A DNA stretch of 64,000 nucleotides, from contig JABWDB010000015.1 of assembly GCA_019614645.1 (NCBI GenBank), positions 4,086,501-4,150,500 on the forward strand, given 5' to 3'. The notes under the pieces were generated by a model. That model was given only the letters and a program-made list of their open reading frames with translations. It was not told where the DNA came from and made no database searches. Positions 27,133-37,511 of the stretch are shown in pieces. The DNA comes from Stratiolaelaps scimitus (lineage: Eukaryota > Arthropoda > Arachnida > Mesostigmata > Laelapidae). How positions within the stretch are numbered: position 1 is the stretch's first letter; each line of letters begins with the position of its first letter. The translations under genes and the position numbers were made by a program.

Positions 27133-30100
27133 ATGCGCGCCGGTGGTGCAGTTGGGAGCGTACGTGGAGGTGTCAATGGGCCGACATCAGGCCGGGCAGC
27201 CGGAGCCTGTGGTGGCGGTGGTCGAGGAGGAATAAGTGAAGCCGCCCTCCAGAAACTAGATAGAGCTAAACAGGAACTCGGAGCGGCAAAGGACGCGCTC
27301 AGCGAAGGCGCCCACGAACTACGCAAGGAGTAAGTGGTTCCTCACTTCGGAAAATATTTTAATCAAGAACATTGTGTCAATTTTATTGTGTATGAGAGAC
27401 ACCGTTTAAACGTCGATTTCATAGTGGTTTATCCAAAAAATAATTGTACGCGTTTCGCGGAAGAACAAAAAGAACATTGCGCTATGACTACAGTGTTCGA
27501 AGGAAGCGTACAACGAACAAACTCCCATAGATACCTACAGTAGCATCGAAGGCACTTAACAGGTGGATGAAACATTTTTCTTAACCATTTTCCGCAATTC
27601 TCCTTCGAGTCGCTGTGTAAACTGTTGATCAAACGATCGTATCCAAGCTGTAGCTCAAACAATGAACACCAACCAAGCTCAGGACTGTCTCTCGACACGA
27701 ACCTAATAGTTACTCGGCAAAGCACAAATCTGATACATCTAGTCAATTGTATTAGAATAAATTTAAGTATTATATTATCACGTTTGACTAATTGGTGTCA
27801 TTTCTACCAAGATTTCACTAGCTGCTCTCCTATGAGTAATGAGTTGGTTAAATTTTGTACTTGTTTTGTTGGTTTAATTTTTTTCCAAATTTGCTTGTTT
27901 GCCTGCGCCGTGACTTCGATCTCGGATATGTGGCGGCATGTATATCCAAATGATGATTCATCGCTCGCATTACGCTCCTCAATGCTCAATGCAAAGTGGT
28001 ACGAAACGAAACAGCCGATTAGAGATCAACTGCAGGATCTATTTGGGGGGTTCGTTTTGAACTAAAAAAATGCAGGTGCGTCTCATTCTGCGCTCGGGAG
28101 TCCTCGTGGACGAAGCAAGCGCAGAGAAATACGTTTTTTTTCTTGCTCTCAAAGAAATCAAATCAACCAAATTGTTCATTGAAATGAAACTAGTGAAATC
28201 TTGCCACAAATGACGCCAATTTGTCAAACGCGATAATAGCTAAATATGTTCTACTTTAATTGACTATTTGTATGATATTTGTGATTTGCCCAATAACAAG
28301 GTTCGTGTAGAGGGACAGTCGTGAGTTTATTTGTCATTTATTGTTTGCGCTTTATAGGATAATATCTCCAATGCACTAATATCATTAAGACTTGTACAAC
28401 GATTGTGTGCCTATTGGAGCGGTGACGGGGTGAACCAAGAAGAACCAATGGACTCAGCATCAATAAAATATTAGTTAGCTGCACGACGAGTTCCTATGCC
28501 AATATAGACGTTCTCGCGGTTAGAAATAGAGAGCTACGCTTTGCCAGATCGTCAGACACTGTTACGGCCTAAGTGTACGGGCTGTTTTTTCGTAAGGCAT
28601 TAAATGTGTTCAGTGCTTGTGCAAATAACTTCTCCAACCCTTCGAGCGATGGCTTGGACGGTTAAGTCTCCGACTGTCGAAAGCCAGAGGCGGCGGGTTC
28701 GAGCCCCGCTGCGCGACATATAAAAGAGCTTAAGAATTGTGAAATCTCAGCTCCTTTAGTAAACCAATAAAGCCTTAGCTTTACCTTCATATTGCTCTGT
28801 AAGATTGGATTTGCCAACACCGCACTGCTCGAACTCCTTGAGAAGGATTTACCGCCGTATACCTTGAGATAGATGGGAGACAAGATTCCGTGTTCCTCTG
28901 TAATCGAAATAAGGAAACTATAGTTCAATTCTGAGCTTGCTGCCCTCGGGCTGCGGGAACAGTGATCAAAATTAAAGTAGTCGGTGCAGCTATAGTGTAG
29001 TGCGATACGATATAGGCTATTGGCCGCTTTCATCCCATCTTTTCACTGATTTTCCTCCAAGATTGACAGCGTGATGTATCATGGTAGCCGTGTTTTCCGT
29101 GCGCGAACTGACTGCCACCACTGAGGAGCCCGGTCTATTTGTCCTTGAACGCTAAAGTAGGCTCTTTGAAGGGGCCCGCCGGCCGAAGGTTGAAATTGCA
29201 TTGCCCAAGTCTTGTCAAAGGTCAAGGAGTTCGCTACCGCTGACGCGGAGAGGACTTCTGACCACTGCTTTTTGATGTCGGTGTCAAGCAGAACGCGACT
29301 CGACACAGAATTCACAGTCCTAATACTAAAAGAGCTCTTGACGTGGGTGCCTTAGTCGCACACCGTGGGATATGTTGTCTCTTTGAATTCAGGGGAGAAC
29401 TCCCCAAGTTGATACCCGGATCATTCTGTTATGGCTCTAAACTGTTCACTGGTTAGATTTCCGCCTTTTGATGACGTTAGCAGCGAGTTTTGTTCTTATA
29501 TCGAGGTAAATATTTGTTCTTCTATCCGTTCTGTTTGCAACAGTCTCTGTAAAATGCGATGTCGCGAGTTCATTTTAAAGGGGTACTTGGACTGTAATGA
29601 TTAGCGCAATCTTCCAACAAACTTTCGTGACAGGAACCACTCGATTTGTGCATCTAACCCAAACATCTATTCAGTTGCGATCTGATGTGTACCGTAACAA
29701 AATCAGTTATATAATAATTAGCTTAATAGCTCCTTTTGTTTTTATGCATTATTTTTCTGCTATTTTCTGTTTAATTTTCCAAATAAATTGCTTATTGGCC
29801 GAAAGAATGGCGTAGAGCAACGTATGCCGATGGTTTGATTTCAATAATCATGACAGGATATATATAGATATATATGTCTTCAAGAAATGAATTTTTCAAC
29901 CCACGAAATATACCGAAATATACATATATATAATATGTTCTATCCAATTCAACTGGCTGGCATCACTCAGAAGTGTTTCATAACACCGAATTGCCGAGCT
30001 ACAACGAATAGCGCGCGCTAACAATAATGCTTTTCCAAGCTGCTTGGTTGACACGCCGGAGAGAGGCGCGTCCAGAAAACAAATTTACTATCAAAGTATT

Positions 30101-30931
30101 GTCTACTACCCGATAATCCTATTCACTACTGCTACTGCCATTACTACTACTAAAGTGTCAATTTTCTCAAACAGGTACTGCTCATTGATTGAGGACGTGC
30201 TCTTCAGCGATCTCGAGTATGCATTGGGACGCAAACTGGAACAGGATCTATGGAACGTGGCATTTCGAGCTTCCATCTCTTCGCTACAGAAAGAAGTTAA
30301 CACCAGCAGAGAAGGGTCCCTCAAGCTTGGTCTAATGATCGACCTGTCGAGCGGGTATTTCTTGCAGCTCCTGCAGCGGCTCGTCCAACGATATCGGGTC
30401 ACAGAGCTTAAGGTATGGCTTAAGGTGCACTTTGATGAAGCGATCGACCTCGCTGTCGTATGCTTGCAATGAATACTTGTTACAGTCCCTGAAACAATGA
30501 CATGATATACATAAATACATACGTACATATGTAAACGAATTGAAATAGTAGCATTCTGTCGTAAACGATGCCGGCGGACATTCGGCTTTCAGACATCAAG
30601 ACATCCTCGAGATAAAGCACATACTTTTTCTACTGAGCTATACTATGAGGCTACGTGTTCAAAGGCAAAATCAATACATTATAATCTATGTACAACGGAC
30701 CTCTAGTGAACGGAGCCTTTGGTGGTTTTTGTAGTGTATATATATATATATATAGATATTTTTTGAGCTGACCCTTAGCTGTTCCCCTATCTGACAGGCC
30801 TCCGCTCTTAACCTTTTTTAGGTATTACTATGAGAACTTGTCGGGGCCACCATTGCCTTTTGTTCACTACCTTATTCGTCCCTGGCAAGAATCTTCAGAT
30901 AAAGAATGATGATAATGAACTCCAAAAATGT

Positions 30932-30981
<50 letters not shown>

Positions 30982-33900
30982 CCAGGAACAATTGAAGTTG
31001 GACGTGCCGGGATTCGTGCTTAGACTAGCCGCCCAGCAAGCCATGGCTCAAGATCTATTTCCCGGTACCATGCCTATTTTTGTAGCACTTCGTAGTACTT
31101 AGCTATAGATCGCTCTCACGTACTCTAACGCAAGTGCGATTTCGACAAAAATCCTCCTTGTTCGGAGCATGCCATTCCTACCGATATCCGCCGGCACACA
31201 CGACATTCGTACATTTTAACGGCTCCAAAATATAGTCTACTGCGCTTTACTGCTAATAGCGCTTGATGAACATATGATTTGCATATTGTTGCCGTAGTAC
31301 TCAATCACGGTGGTCATATCCACGTAACCGGACGTGGGGAGCGAGAAAATACACACGCCTGTATCCATAGCGCTCCGAAATTGTTTCTGACAAGCGCGCC
31401 GTTTTGTCTATCGTTGCTGTTGAGTGAGTTAAGCGAACATATCGATGTGCCGTAATAGCTGACCATGATGAGCGAGAAGCGATACTCGTCAGCTCGGAAA
31501 CGTCTCGCCATTACGCTAATTTACGACTGTGTCCGTGTGTGTGTGTGTGTGTGTCTCTCGTTCGCCGGATGGCTGGCGTTACGTATATTACGCACGGAGG
31601 TCAATGCAGGTGATCGCTAGCGCAATGCATACCGGTCGAATTCGATCACCGGGAATCACACTTAAGTGCATTTTCGCACTTCGCAGCATCATATCGAATT
31701 AGCGTTAACCGCCGTGTAGATTAAGCAGTGTAAATAGCTGGAAGCTGTCATTAATACCGTTCTAAGCAAGGTGTGTATGAGTTGTCGTTTGCGTCTCGCT
31801 CTGGCGAAGCGGGGAGGATCATTTGCGAAACGGCTATAAGCATACAAAAAGTTGTAAGCGACCGAGGAGGGCTCGAGCACCATAGCTTTCGTTAGGTAGA
31901 TTAGCGCTGGCGTTGAATAGGCATTTCTTATGACTGAATTGGAAGACCTCTACCCCCTCGACCTGAAAAGGTTAGGTTAGCTAGATTTCCACTTCTAGCA
32001 CTGGCAATTGACCAGTATGCTCTGTTCGATGAAGGGACGGCAATATGACCTCGTCACGCGACTTAACCTTCCTTCGAACCCGCCCGCAGAAAATCATAAT
32101 CAGGAATCACGTTCTTCAACAATAACGTCTTACATTCAACACGTCGAAAAACAATGGCATATGACTCATCATAAATAGGCGATTAAAACACTTTTCCACC
32201 TTTCACGTACCAACTATCTAACAACCATTTACAATACATACAACGTTTAACTCTTGCCGGTATTGACACGTCTGTTTCCATGTAGATAATGCCGGGACCA
32301 GATTGCCTCGGAGTGATGGACGTTCGTGATGACCCGTCCCCATCAGAGCAGGACCACGTGCGAATTGCCAAGAGATCCGGTATACTCTACATCTGCCAGT
32401 ATTGCCTTGTGCATCTCGGCGATCTAGCCCGCTACCGGAACGACCTACAGCTTGCTGAGAGCTATTACCGTCAGGCTGTCGACATCGAGCCTCGTAACGG
32501 TCATCCATACAATCAGCTGGGGCTGCTCGAGGGTGCCAAGGGCAATCGGCTAGCCACGCTGTTCCTCTACGTTCGTGCGCTATCAGTCAGCTATCCGTTT
32601 GTCGTTGCGCTAACCAATCTCGAGAACATGTACTCGAAACTCATACAGGAGGAGCAGTCATCAAGGATTTCGCCGCCGATAGGGAAGGAACGCGGCGGCG
32701 GCGACAGCCGTATGGGACCCGCCGAGGTGACTGCGTCGTTTTTACACTTCATCAGTTTAGTCCATCTGAACCAGCAGCCGGCGCTGGCGAGGAAGATCCT
32801 GTCGAAGCTGATGGTGGCCCTTCAGCGGCTGGTGTGCAGCGAGAAGTTGGACGAGCAAACACTACTTCAGATAACGACCATGGCCCTGTATACGTTCACG
32901 AGATCAAAGCCCAAGAGTCCTGGGACGACGAACAACTCAAATAAGAAGTCGACGACCGAGTCGCAGCTCGTCGAGGCGGACGGCGCAGCCAAGATGATGA
33001 GTGAATTCGTTTTCGGCCTATTTCGCTGTGTCCTACTGGCGAACGTCAGCTCGACAGTGGGCAATCCAGCAATCGCCACGGCGTTAGTGCTTCTCGAGGC
33101 CCTGGTGGCCAATCCGAAAAATGTCTCGATCAATCCCGTTAAGGATGTTTGGTTCGTCCTGCGCACGGTGCTGAACTCGTTCGCGAGGCAGCTGACCCTC
33201 GACTGGAAAGGGGAAGCTCTACCCGAGGATTTCGAGCTGCGAGGCTTTCTTCCCTTGAGAATGGTTCAGTCGAAGCTAAAATTCGCTAGCCACGGACTCA
33301 CGCGGGCCCAGGCCGCCGAACTGCGATTGAGTCGGTTTGTACAGCAGGGGAAGGAATTGAGCAAGGTGAAGTTCCTTGATGGCAGTGCCATTATCAGTTT
33401 TGTCGATGGCGAGTTTCGCGCGAAAGAGTGCACGACCGAGGATGATCTTGTTAAAGAGCTAGAACGGATTCGGCTTAACAAGGAGGAGCCGAGACCAGCA
33501 GTTCGTTTTAGCGTGGATGAGCCCGTCGACTCACGTCGCGAGAAGCCGAAAAGGCAGAATGTGGCCTTGCAGGCGATCATGAACCAACGCCAGGTCGCGC
33601 CACCCGAGGCACCCGGCACACCGGGATCGATTGGGACTATACCGTTCACCCAGCCACCACCGCCTCTGGCTCCTTCAGCTTCAGCACCAAAGTGGAGTTT
33701 CCCATCACCGGTGGCGCCGCCTCCAGCGCATCCGACGGCCTTGATGCATCCGTCAGGGACGTATCCAATGACTATCGAAGAGCTGGTCAAACAGCCACCT
33801 CCCCCCATCTACAATGTCGACCTGCGATTGGTGCCACCGCCAAGTCATTCCCTGAACCGGCCGCAGCAAGGACCGACGTCATCTGCACTCGGATTTAACA

Positions 33901-34178
33901 ATCAAACCGCCATGCCGGGACAGATCGTTCAGCCGAGCACGTACTCGCTGTTTAGCGGCGGATCGTGGAATCCGCAGATGGGCACCCAGATGGGAGGTGG
34001 ACATACAAACGCACCGAGGCCACCCCTCCTGTCACTGGGAGGTGGGTTGGCCACTGGAGGTATAGGTAACGCCCCTCGACCCCAGGGGGGCTCTTTATGG
34101 AAACCCGAAAAAGGTCCCCAGGGCACATCAGCGTTAGAGCGACTGCTCAAGGAAACCAAGAAGACGAAGGATCCTTAG
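27133..34178 (+). CDS. SMG7: SMG7, nonsense-mediated mRNA decay factor (three coding exons)
   Basis: Coding exons 27133-27329, 30175-30412 and 32286-34178, joined at GT-AG introns in phases 2 and 0, give 775 residues. SMG7 pairs with SMG5, binds phosphorylated UPF1 through a 14-3-3-like domain, and recruits decay and deadenylation factors in the cytoplasm. Exon 2 carries the 14-3-3-like core motif DLEYALGRKLEQDLWNVAF (residues 78-96). Exon 3 carries YICQYCLVHLGDLARYR (about 180-196) and TPR-like helices with NGHPYNQLG. A Pro-rich region follows, and near the end are YSLFSGGSW and SALERLL, both counterparts of motifs near the human SMG7 C-terminus. In human SMG7 the phosphate-binding Lys follows this core motif; here that position appears to be Arg97. 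The start ATG is preceded by an in-frame stop at 27106-27108. A Gly-rich segment occupies residues 3-33. Intron 1 contains a long inverted repeat and a SINE. The protein is shorter than the human one (about 1100 residues), mainly in the C-terminal region. Confidence 0.93.
27605..28405. mobile_element. Foldback or MITE-like element with about 250-base inverted arms, in SMG7 intron 1
   Basis: The left arm (about 27610-27860) is the imperfect reverse complement of the right arm (about 28150-28402). Matching anchors are GCTCAAACAA (27653) with 28341-28350, GACTGTC (27683) with 28314-28320, CGTTTGAC (27781) with 28223-28230, and GATTTCACTAG (27811) with 28190-28200. The pairs sum to 56001-56012, so the arms are collinear with only small gaps. 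Divergence between arms is noticeable, so the element is not recent. The central 290 bases have no recognised transposase. Termini and target duplication could not be fixed by eye. Confidence 0.75.
28640..28790 (+). mobile_element. tRNA-derived SINE, most complete copy, in SMG7 intron 1
   Basis: A tRNA Ser/Leu-like head spans about 28645-28717, with an A-box-like TGGCTTGGACGG and a B-box GGTTCGAGCCC at 28696-28706. It is followed by GCGCGACATATAAAAGAGC and a tail containing CTCCTTTAGTAAACCAATAA. Head and tail features recur in four other places in this window (16160, 52690, 62038, 62900), which defines a repeat family. The head is not a functional tRNA: the anticodon arm is not convincing and it continues into the tail. 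Confidence 0.8.
29079..29330 (-). other. Unrecognised open frame in SMG7 intron 1
   Basis: A minus-strand frame of about 80 residues of ordinary, non-repetitive composition, containing TDIKKQWSEVLSASAVANSL and AYFSVQGQIDRAPQWWQS. It starts at a non-ATG codon and has no visible partner exon. It may be a scrap of a mobile element next to the SINE, or chance. No function is assigned. Confidence 0.2.
30939..30979. repeat. (TA)n microsatellite in SMG7 intron 2
   Basis: A pure TA tract of about 40 bases between the second and third coding exons. Confidence 0.95.
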
Positions 34179-34736
34179 GCAGCAGCTGCTATCGCTTAGC
34201 CTCTGCGCAGAGATGCCGTTTGTTGATGTGACGCCGACGACGACTACGCGACAACAACAACCATACTAATTATAATGGTAATGATCATTTTGTATTGGTA
34301 GCTGGAAACGAAGGTACAGGCCACGCTGTCGAAGCCATCAAGGCATAAAGAGTAAAAATAACGATAACAAAAAAATGGATACTTACAGATGATGATGATG
34401 ATACTATTGAACATATGGAAATATTCTATTCTACCGTATAGCACGATGCCACCATCTCCCTAGCTCAATTGAAGATGAGGGTCACTACATCTCACAGTAG
34501 AACCCTGACTGACTGATGATATTGTTACTTCATTGAATGACGCGCACGATGAGGGCGTATTTGTCAACAAACAAATAATGATACATCTAGTATGTTCGAG
34601 TTGTGCATTATATATATATATAGGGAGAGAGAGAGTGAGAGATATATGAATGTTATGTTCTATGTGTTAATATATATATTTGTGGCGCGACGCGTGCGTG
34701 CTTGTATAAAAGACGAAGGGATATCTATATTAGGGT

Positions 34737-34797
34737 CAGAGAGAGAGAGAGATAGGCGTCTATTTCAGGCATATATATATATATATATATATATATG
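34737..34797. repeat. (GA)n and (TA)n tracts in the SMG7 3' flank
   Basis: A GA tract near 34737-34752 and a TA tract at 34769-34796, probably inside the SMG7 3' untranslated region. Another GA run lies near 34623-34644. Confidence 0.85.
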
Positions 34798-34942
34798 ACA
34801 TCGTTGAGGGCAGTGATATGAGGGTCCACCGAAAACTCTGCCAAGGGAAGCGCGAGCGACGCTGACCACCTGCGTCGTCCCGCGTATGGGAGCACCTATG
34901 AAACTGTTGGACTTACGTTTACGATTATTGTTCTATGCGAAA

Positions 34943-34948
34943 AATAAA
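34943..34948 (+). terminator. Candidate polyadenylation signal of SMG7
   Basis: AATAAA lying 765 bases after the SMG7 stop codon. It is the clearest canonical hexamer before the oppositely oriented signal of the neighbouring gene. Confidence 0.5.
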
Positions 34949-34983
34949 ATGATGACATGGTTACATTAACTCGAAGAATGGCC

Positions 34984-34989
34984 TTTATT
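34984..34989 (-). terminator. Candidate polyadenylation signal of the MPLKIP-like gene
   Basis: TTTATT on the plus strand is AATAAA on the minus strand, about 720 bases after the MPLKIP-like stop codon. With the SMG7 signal at 34943 it would make the two convergent transcripts end within a few dozen bases of each other. Confidence 0.45.
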
Positions 34990-35710
34990 GTTCGAAGTCT
35001 ATATATGTACACGCATAGTTCATTTTGTATTCGGTTGACTACGCCCGGACACCTATCACACGACGTAAGCAATCTGTACAACCAGTAGCCGTTGGCATCG
35101 GAGATGTTCTCAAATCGGTGTATAACAAAAACGAAAAAATAAATAACACGATAATAACAGCAGCAGATCATTATATGGCCGCGTCCTGCCCTCGGCTGAC
35201 CGCAAAATAATGCCCACGGATGGAGATAGGAATATAGTAATAATTCTAATAAGAGCACAATGTATATGTATCGACGCTATTTATGGAAAACACAAACGAC
35301 ATTTCTCTCCACTCCAGCAGCATGTGAAATCGTATATTGACAGTATATGTACAATACGGAACTACTGCAGTCATCCGACCTGTGCGTGTAGCCGCTACGC
35401 TGAGGGTAAATTAGCTGGTGATCAGAAAATCTCTTGCGTGATGAGATCGATCCGTTTTTTAGTACTGCCTGTGGACGCTCATGACGCTGTTCGCGTATGC
35501 GGGCCAACATAATTCCAACATGACACGTATAATTACAGGTAACACTAGGCTAGGCTAGACAATTCCCAATGTGTCTCATCGAAGCGTCACGCGTCGTCCG
35601 AGGTTGACGTGTGACTGCTGAGAGCAAGCAAAGTAAACGCTACAATTCAACAGCGGCAAAAGTCGAATCGAATTCAAGGCTCGAGTTTGGCTAATTATCC
35701 CTTTACGTCA

Positions 35711-36580
35711 TCACACTTTCGGGAGGAAATCCTTGACATTGAAGTCATCATCACCCTCATCGGCTCCCGGTTTCTCGGCACCTTTAACTTTCCAGCCACT
35801 TCCACTCGGTCGGGAGCCGGCATCATCTACGTTGTCATCGTCACCATCGTCCTCCTCAGGCGGAGGGCTGCCGTCGGGTTCGATTTCTCCGCGAACCTTT
35901 TTATAGCTCGGTTCTCCGGTAACCGCACCGGCAACCTTCTGCTTTTCGCCAGTGCTGCGTTTCTGCTGCTCGAGATACTTCCAAGGGTTGTCGAGCATCG
36001 AAGGTTTAACAAATGCGTCAATTATCGATAGCGTCTCCTTGGACGCTCCCTGTGCGCACGGGCCAAACTGGCTGGACAAGGGACCACTTGCTCCCCTCGG
36101 TGTGTGAGTCCATCGCTGTCGTGAGGTGTATGCCTGTCTCGGCGTCAACTGATTTTCATACGGATTACTGAAGTTCTGCTGCGGTTGGCGCGGGGTCCAG
36201 GGACGAGGCGTGCGCGGACCTCCAAATCCTCGACCTCCTCTCGGTGAATAGATCCCTTGATTGCTGGAGTCACCACCTTCCCGGAGGGCGCCGTGCTGGC
36301 GGTCGTGAAAATGTCTCGGTGTGTTGTGGCTTCCGCCGATACCGGTGTGACCTCCTCTCTGGGAGAAATTTCCTCGTGGAGCATAACCCCCTCTCGGAGT
36401 GAATTGTCCTCTTGGGGTAAAGCCACCTCGGGGAAATCTATCACGCGGTTGTCGCTGAACGAACGGACTCCGGCCCTGAGGAGGCCGCGGTGTGTGCGGT
36501 TGAAATGATGGCGCGTCCGCATCGGGCGTCGTGTCAATGGAAAAGTTCACCCCCTGCGCGAACGTCGGGAAGTTCGACAT
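35711..36580 (-). CDS. MPLKIP: MPLKIP/TTDN1-like protein (M-phase-specific PLK1-interacting protein family)
   Basis: A single-exon frame of 289 residues. The diagnostic element is VKPSMLDNPW (191-200), preceded by helix-like LSIIDAF and followed by KYLE. In human TTDN1 the equivalent segment is a Y-F-K-P-S-M-L-E-D-P-W-x-x-L-E motif near the C-terminus. Residues about 46-165 are rich in Arg, Gly and Pro, with repeated TPRG, PRGG and SPRGG units that resemble the disordered Gly/Pro/Ser-rich N-terminus of the family. The C-terminal 90 residues add two acidic blocks (about 242-253 and 274-279) that human TTDN1 (179 residues) lacks. In humans the protein is nuclear, is linked to trichothiodystrophy, and is tied to transcription and RNA processing. 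The gene is head-to-head with SNRPB and tail-to-tail with SMG7. The main alternative is an unrelated RGG-rich RNA-binding protein; the PSML-x-x-PW motif argues against it. Confidence 0.72.
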   Translation of the reverse strand: MSNFPTFAQGVNFSIDTTPDADAPSFQPHTPRPPQGRSPFVQRQPRDRFPRGGFTPRGQFTPRGGYAPRGNFSQRGGHTGIGGSHNTPRHFHDRQHGALREGGDSSNQGIYSPRGGRGFGGPRTPRPWTPRQPQQNFSNPYENQLTPRQAYTSRQRWTHTPRGASGPLSSQFGPCAQGASKETLSIIDAFVKPSMLDNPWKYLEQQKRSTGEKQKVAGAVTGEPSYKKVRGEIEPDGSPPPEEDDGDDDNVDDAGSRPSGSGWKVKGAEKPGADEGDDDFNVKDFLPKV

Positions 36581-37511
36581 GCTTTACAATTACCATCAAC
36601 CGCAGCTGGAACAAGATATCTTCGGCAAATTCAACAACCTGACGGAAAGCCGGTTATGCAATACGGACTACGCACACAGCAATGATCTCCACTGGGATTA
36701 ACCGACCCGTTAATCTTCGTCTGACATGACAACCTCTACAGCATGCCCTCGACGCAGATGACACTTGAATCTTCAAAAATTGTTACAAAAACACATTTCG
36801 GCATTGACTGAATAAATCACTACGTCCATCATGAGCCACTCTATACGTCTTTGTTCGATGACAGATACAGCGCACGATATGAACTGAAATTCACCATCAA
36901 ACCTCAACCGCCGCTGTACAATAACGTTCTGAGTTGACCGCCGGCAATGGTCCACTACATGTACAAACAAGTACGGCCCCTCACCGCCACTACCAAAACA
37001 CAAACATCACGAGATACGAAAACAAAAACAGATACTTAAACAGCGGAACGACTTTTGGCGCTCGCAGATCCAACCATTTTCCTTTTTCGATAGAGATCCT
37101 TAGTACTCGCAGATTTCGCGTAGTCTTCCTTTAGCGGTCAGTCGTGATATTTGTCAAACGCTTAACAATAACCAATTGATCTGTTTTGCATGTACACAGC
37201 CACAGCCGTTCGGTATCCGCTAACGGTCTATTAGTACTGATCGTCATTTTCTGAATTCATTTTGCAAATGTATGTTGGAGATTAGGCTTTTGCTAAAGGC
37301 CGCCCAGTGACAGGATGTTGACACTAAGTTGTGGCGGACCGAAGCGGCCGGCGCGTGCCGAAACGTTTTCATGTGCCGAGTCGAGTGTTGTGGCCTTTTC
37401 GAGTTCGAAGGTGGTGCGACGCCGTGGTTTTTTTGCCAATCCTACGTGAACCATATTGGAATTTTGCTGTATTTCGACGCGTCCGGCTAGGCCGCGCCCA
37501 AGTCAGCCAAG
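36581..37511. promoter_or_regulatory. Presumed shared promoter region between MPLKIP-like and SNRPB
   Basis: The start codons of two divergent housekeeping-type genes are 0.93 kb apart, with no other gene between them. No TATA box or specific factor site stands out. A bidirectional promoter is inferred from the arrangement alone. Confidence 0.4.

Noticed and set aside
28645..28717. A functional tRNA-Ser or tRNA-Leu gene
   Set aside because: The B-box is good, but the anticodon arm and acceptor stem do not pair, and a SINE tail shared with other copies follows directly.
31300..31890. Minus-strand frames in SMG7 intron 2 that briefly look like receptor-type protein
   Set aside because: Similarity is weak, shifts between frames, and could not be tied to any family.
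33266..33808. A 180-codon minus-strand frame
   Set aside because: Antisense shadow of SMG7 exon 3; Gly/Ser-rich composition comes from reading Pro codons backwards.
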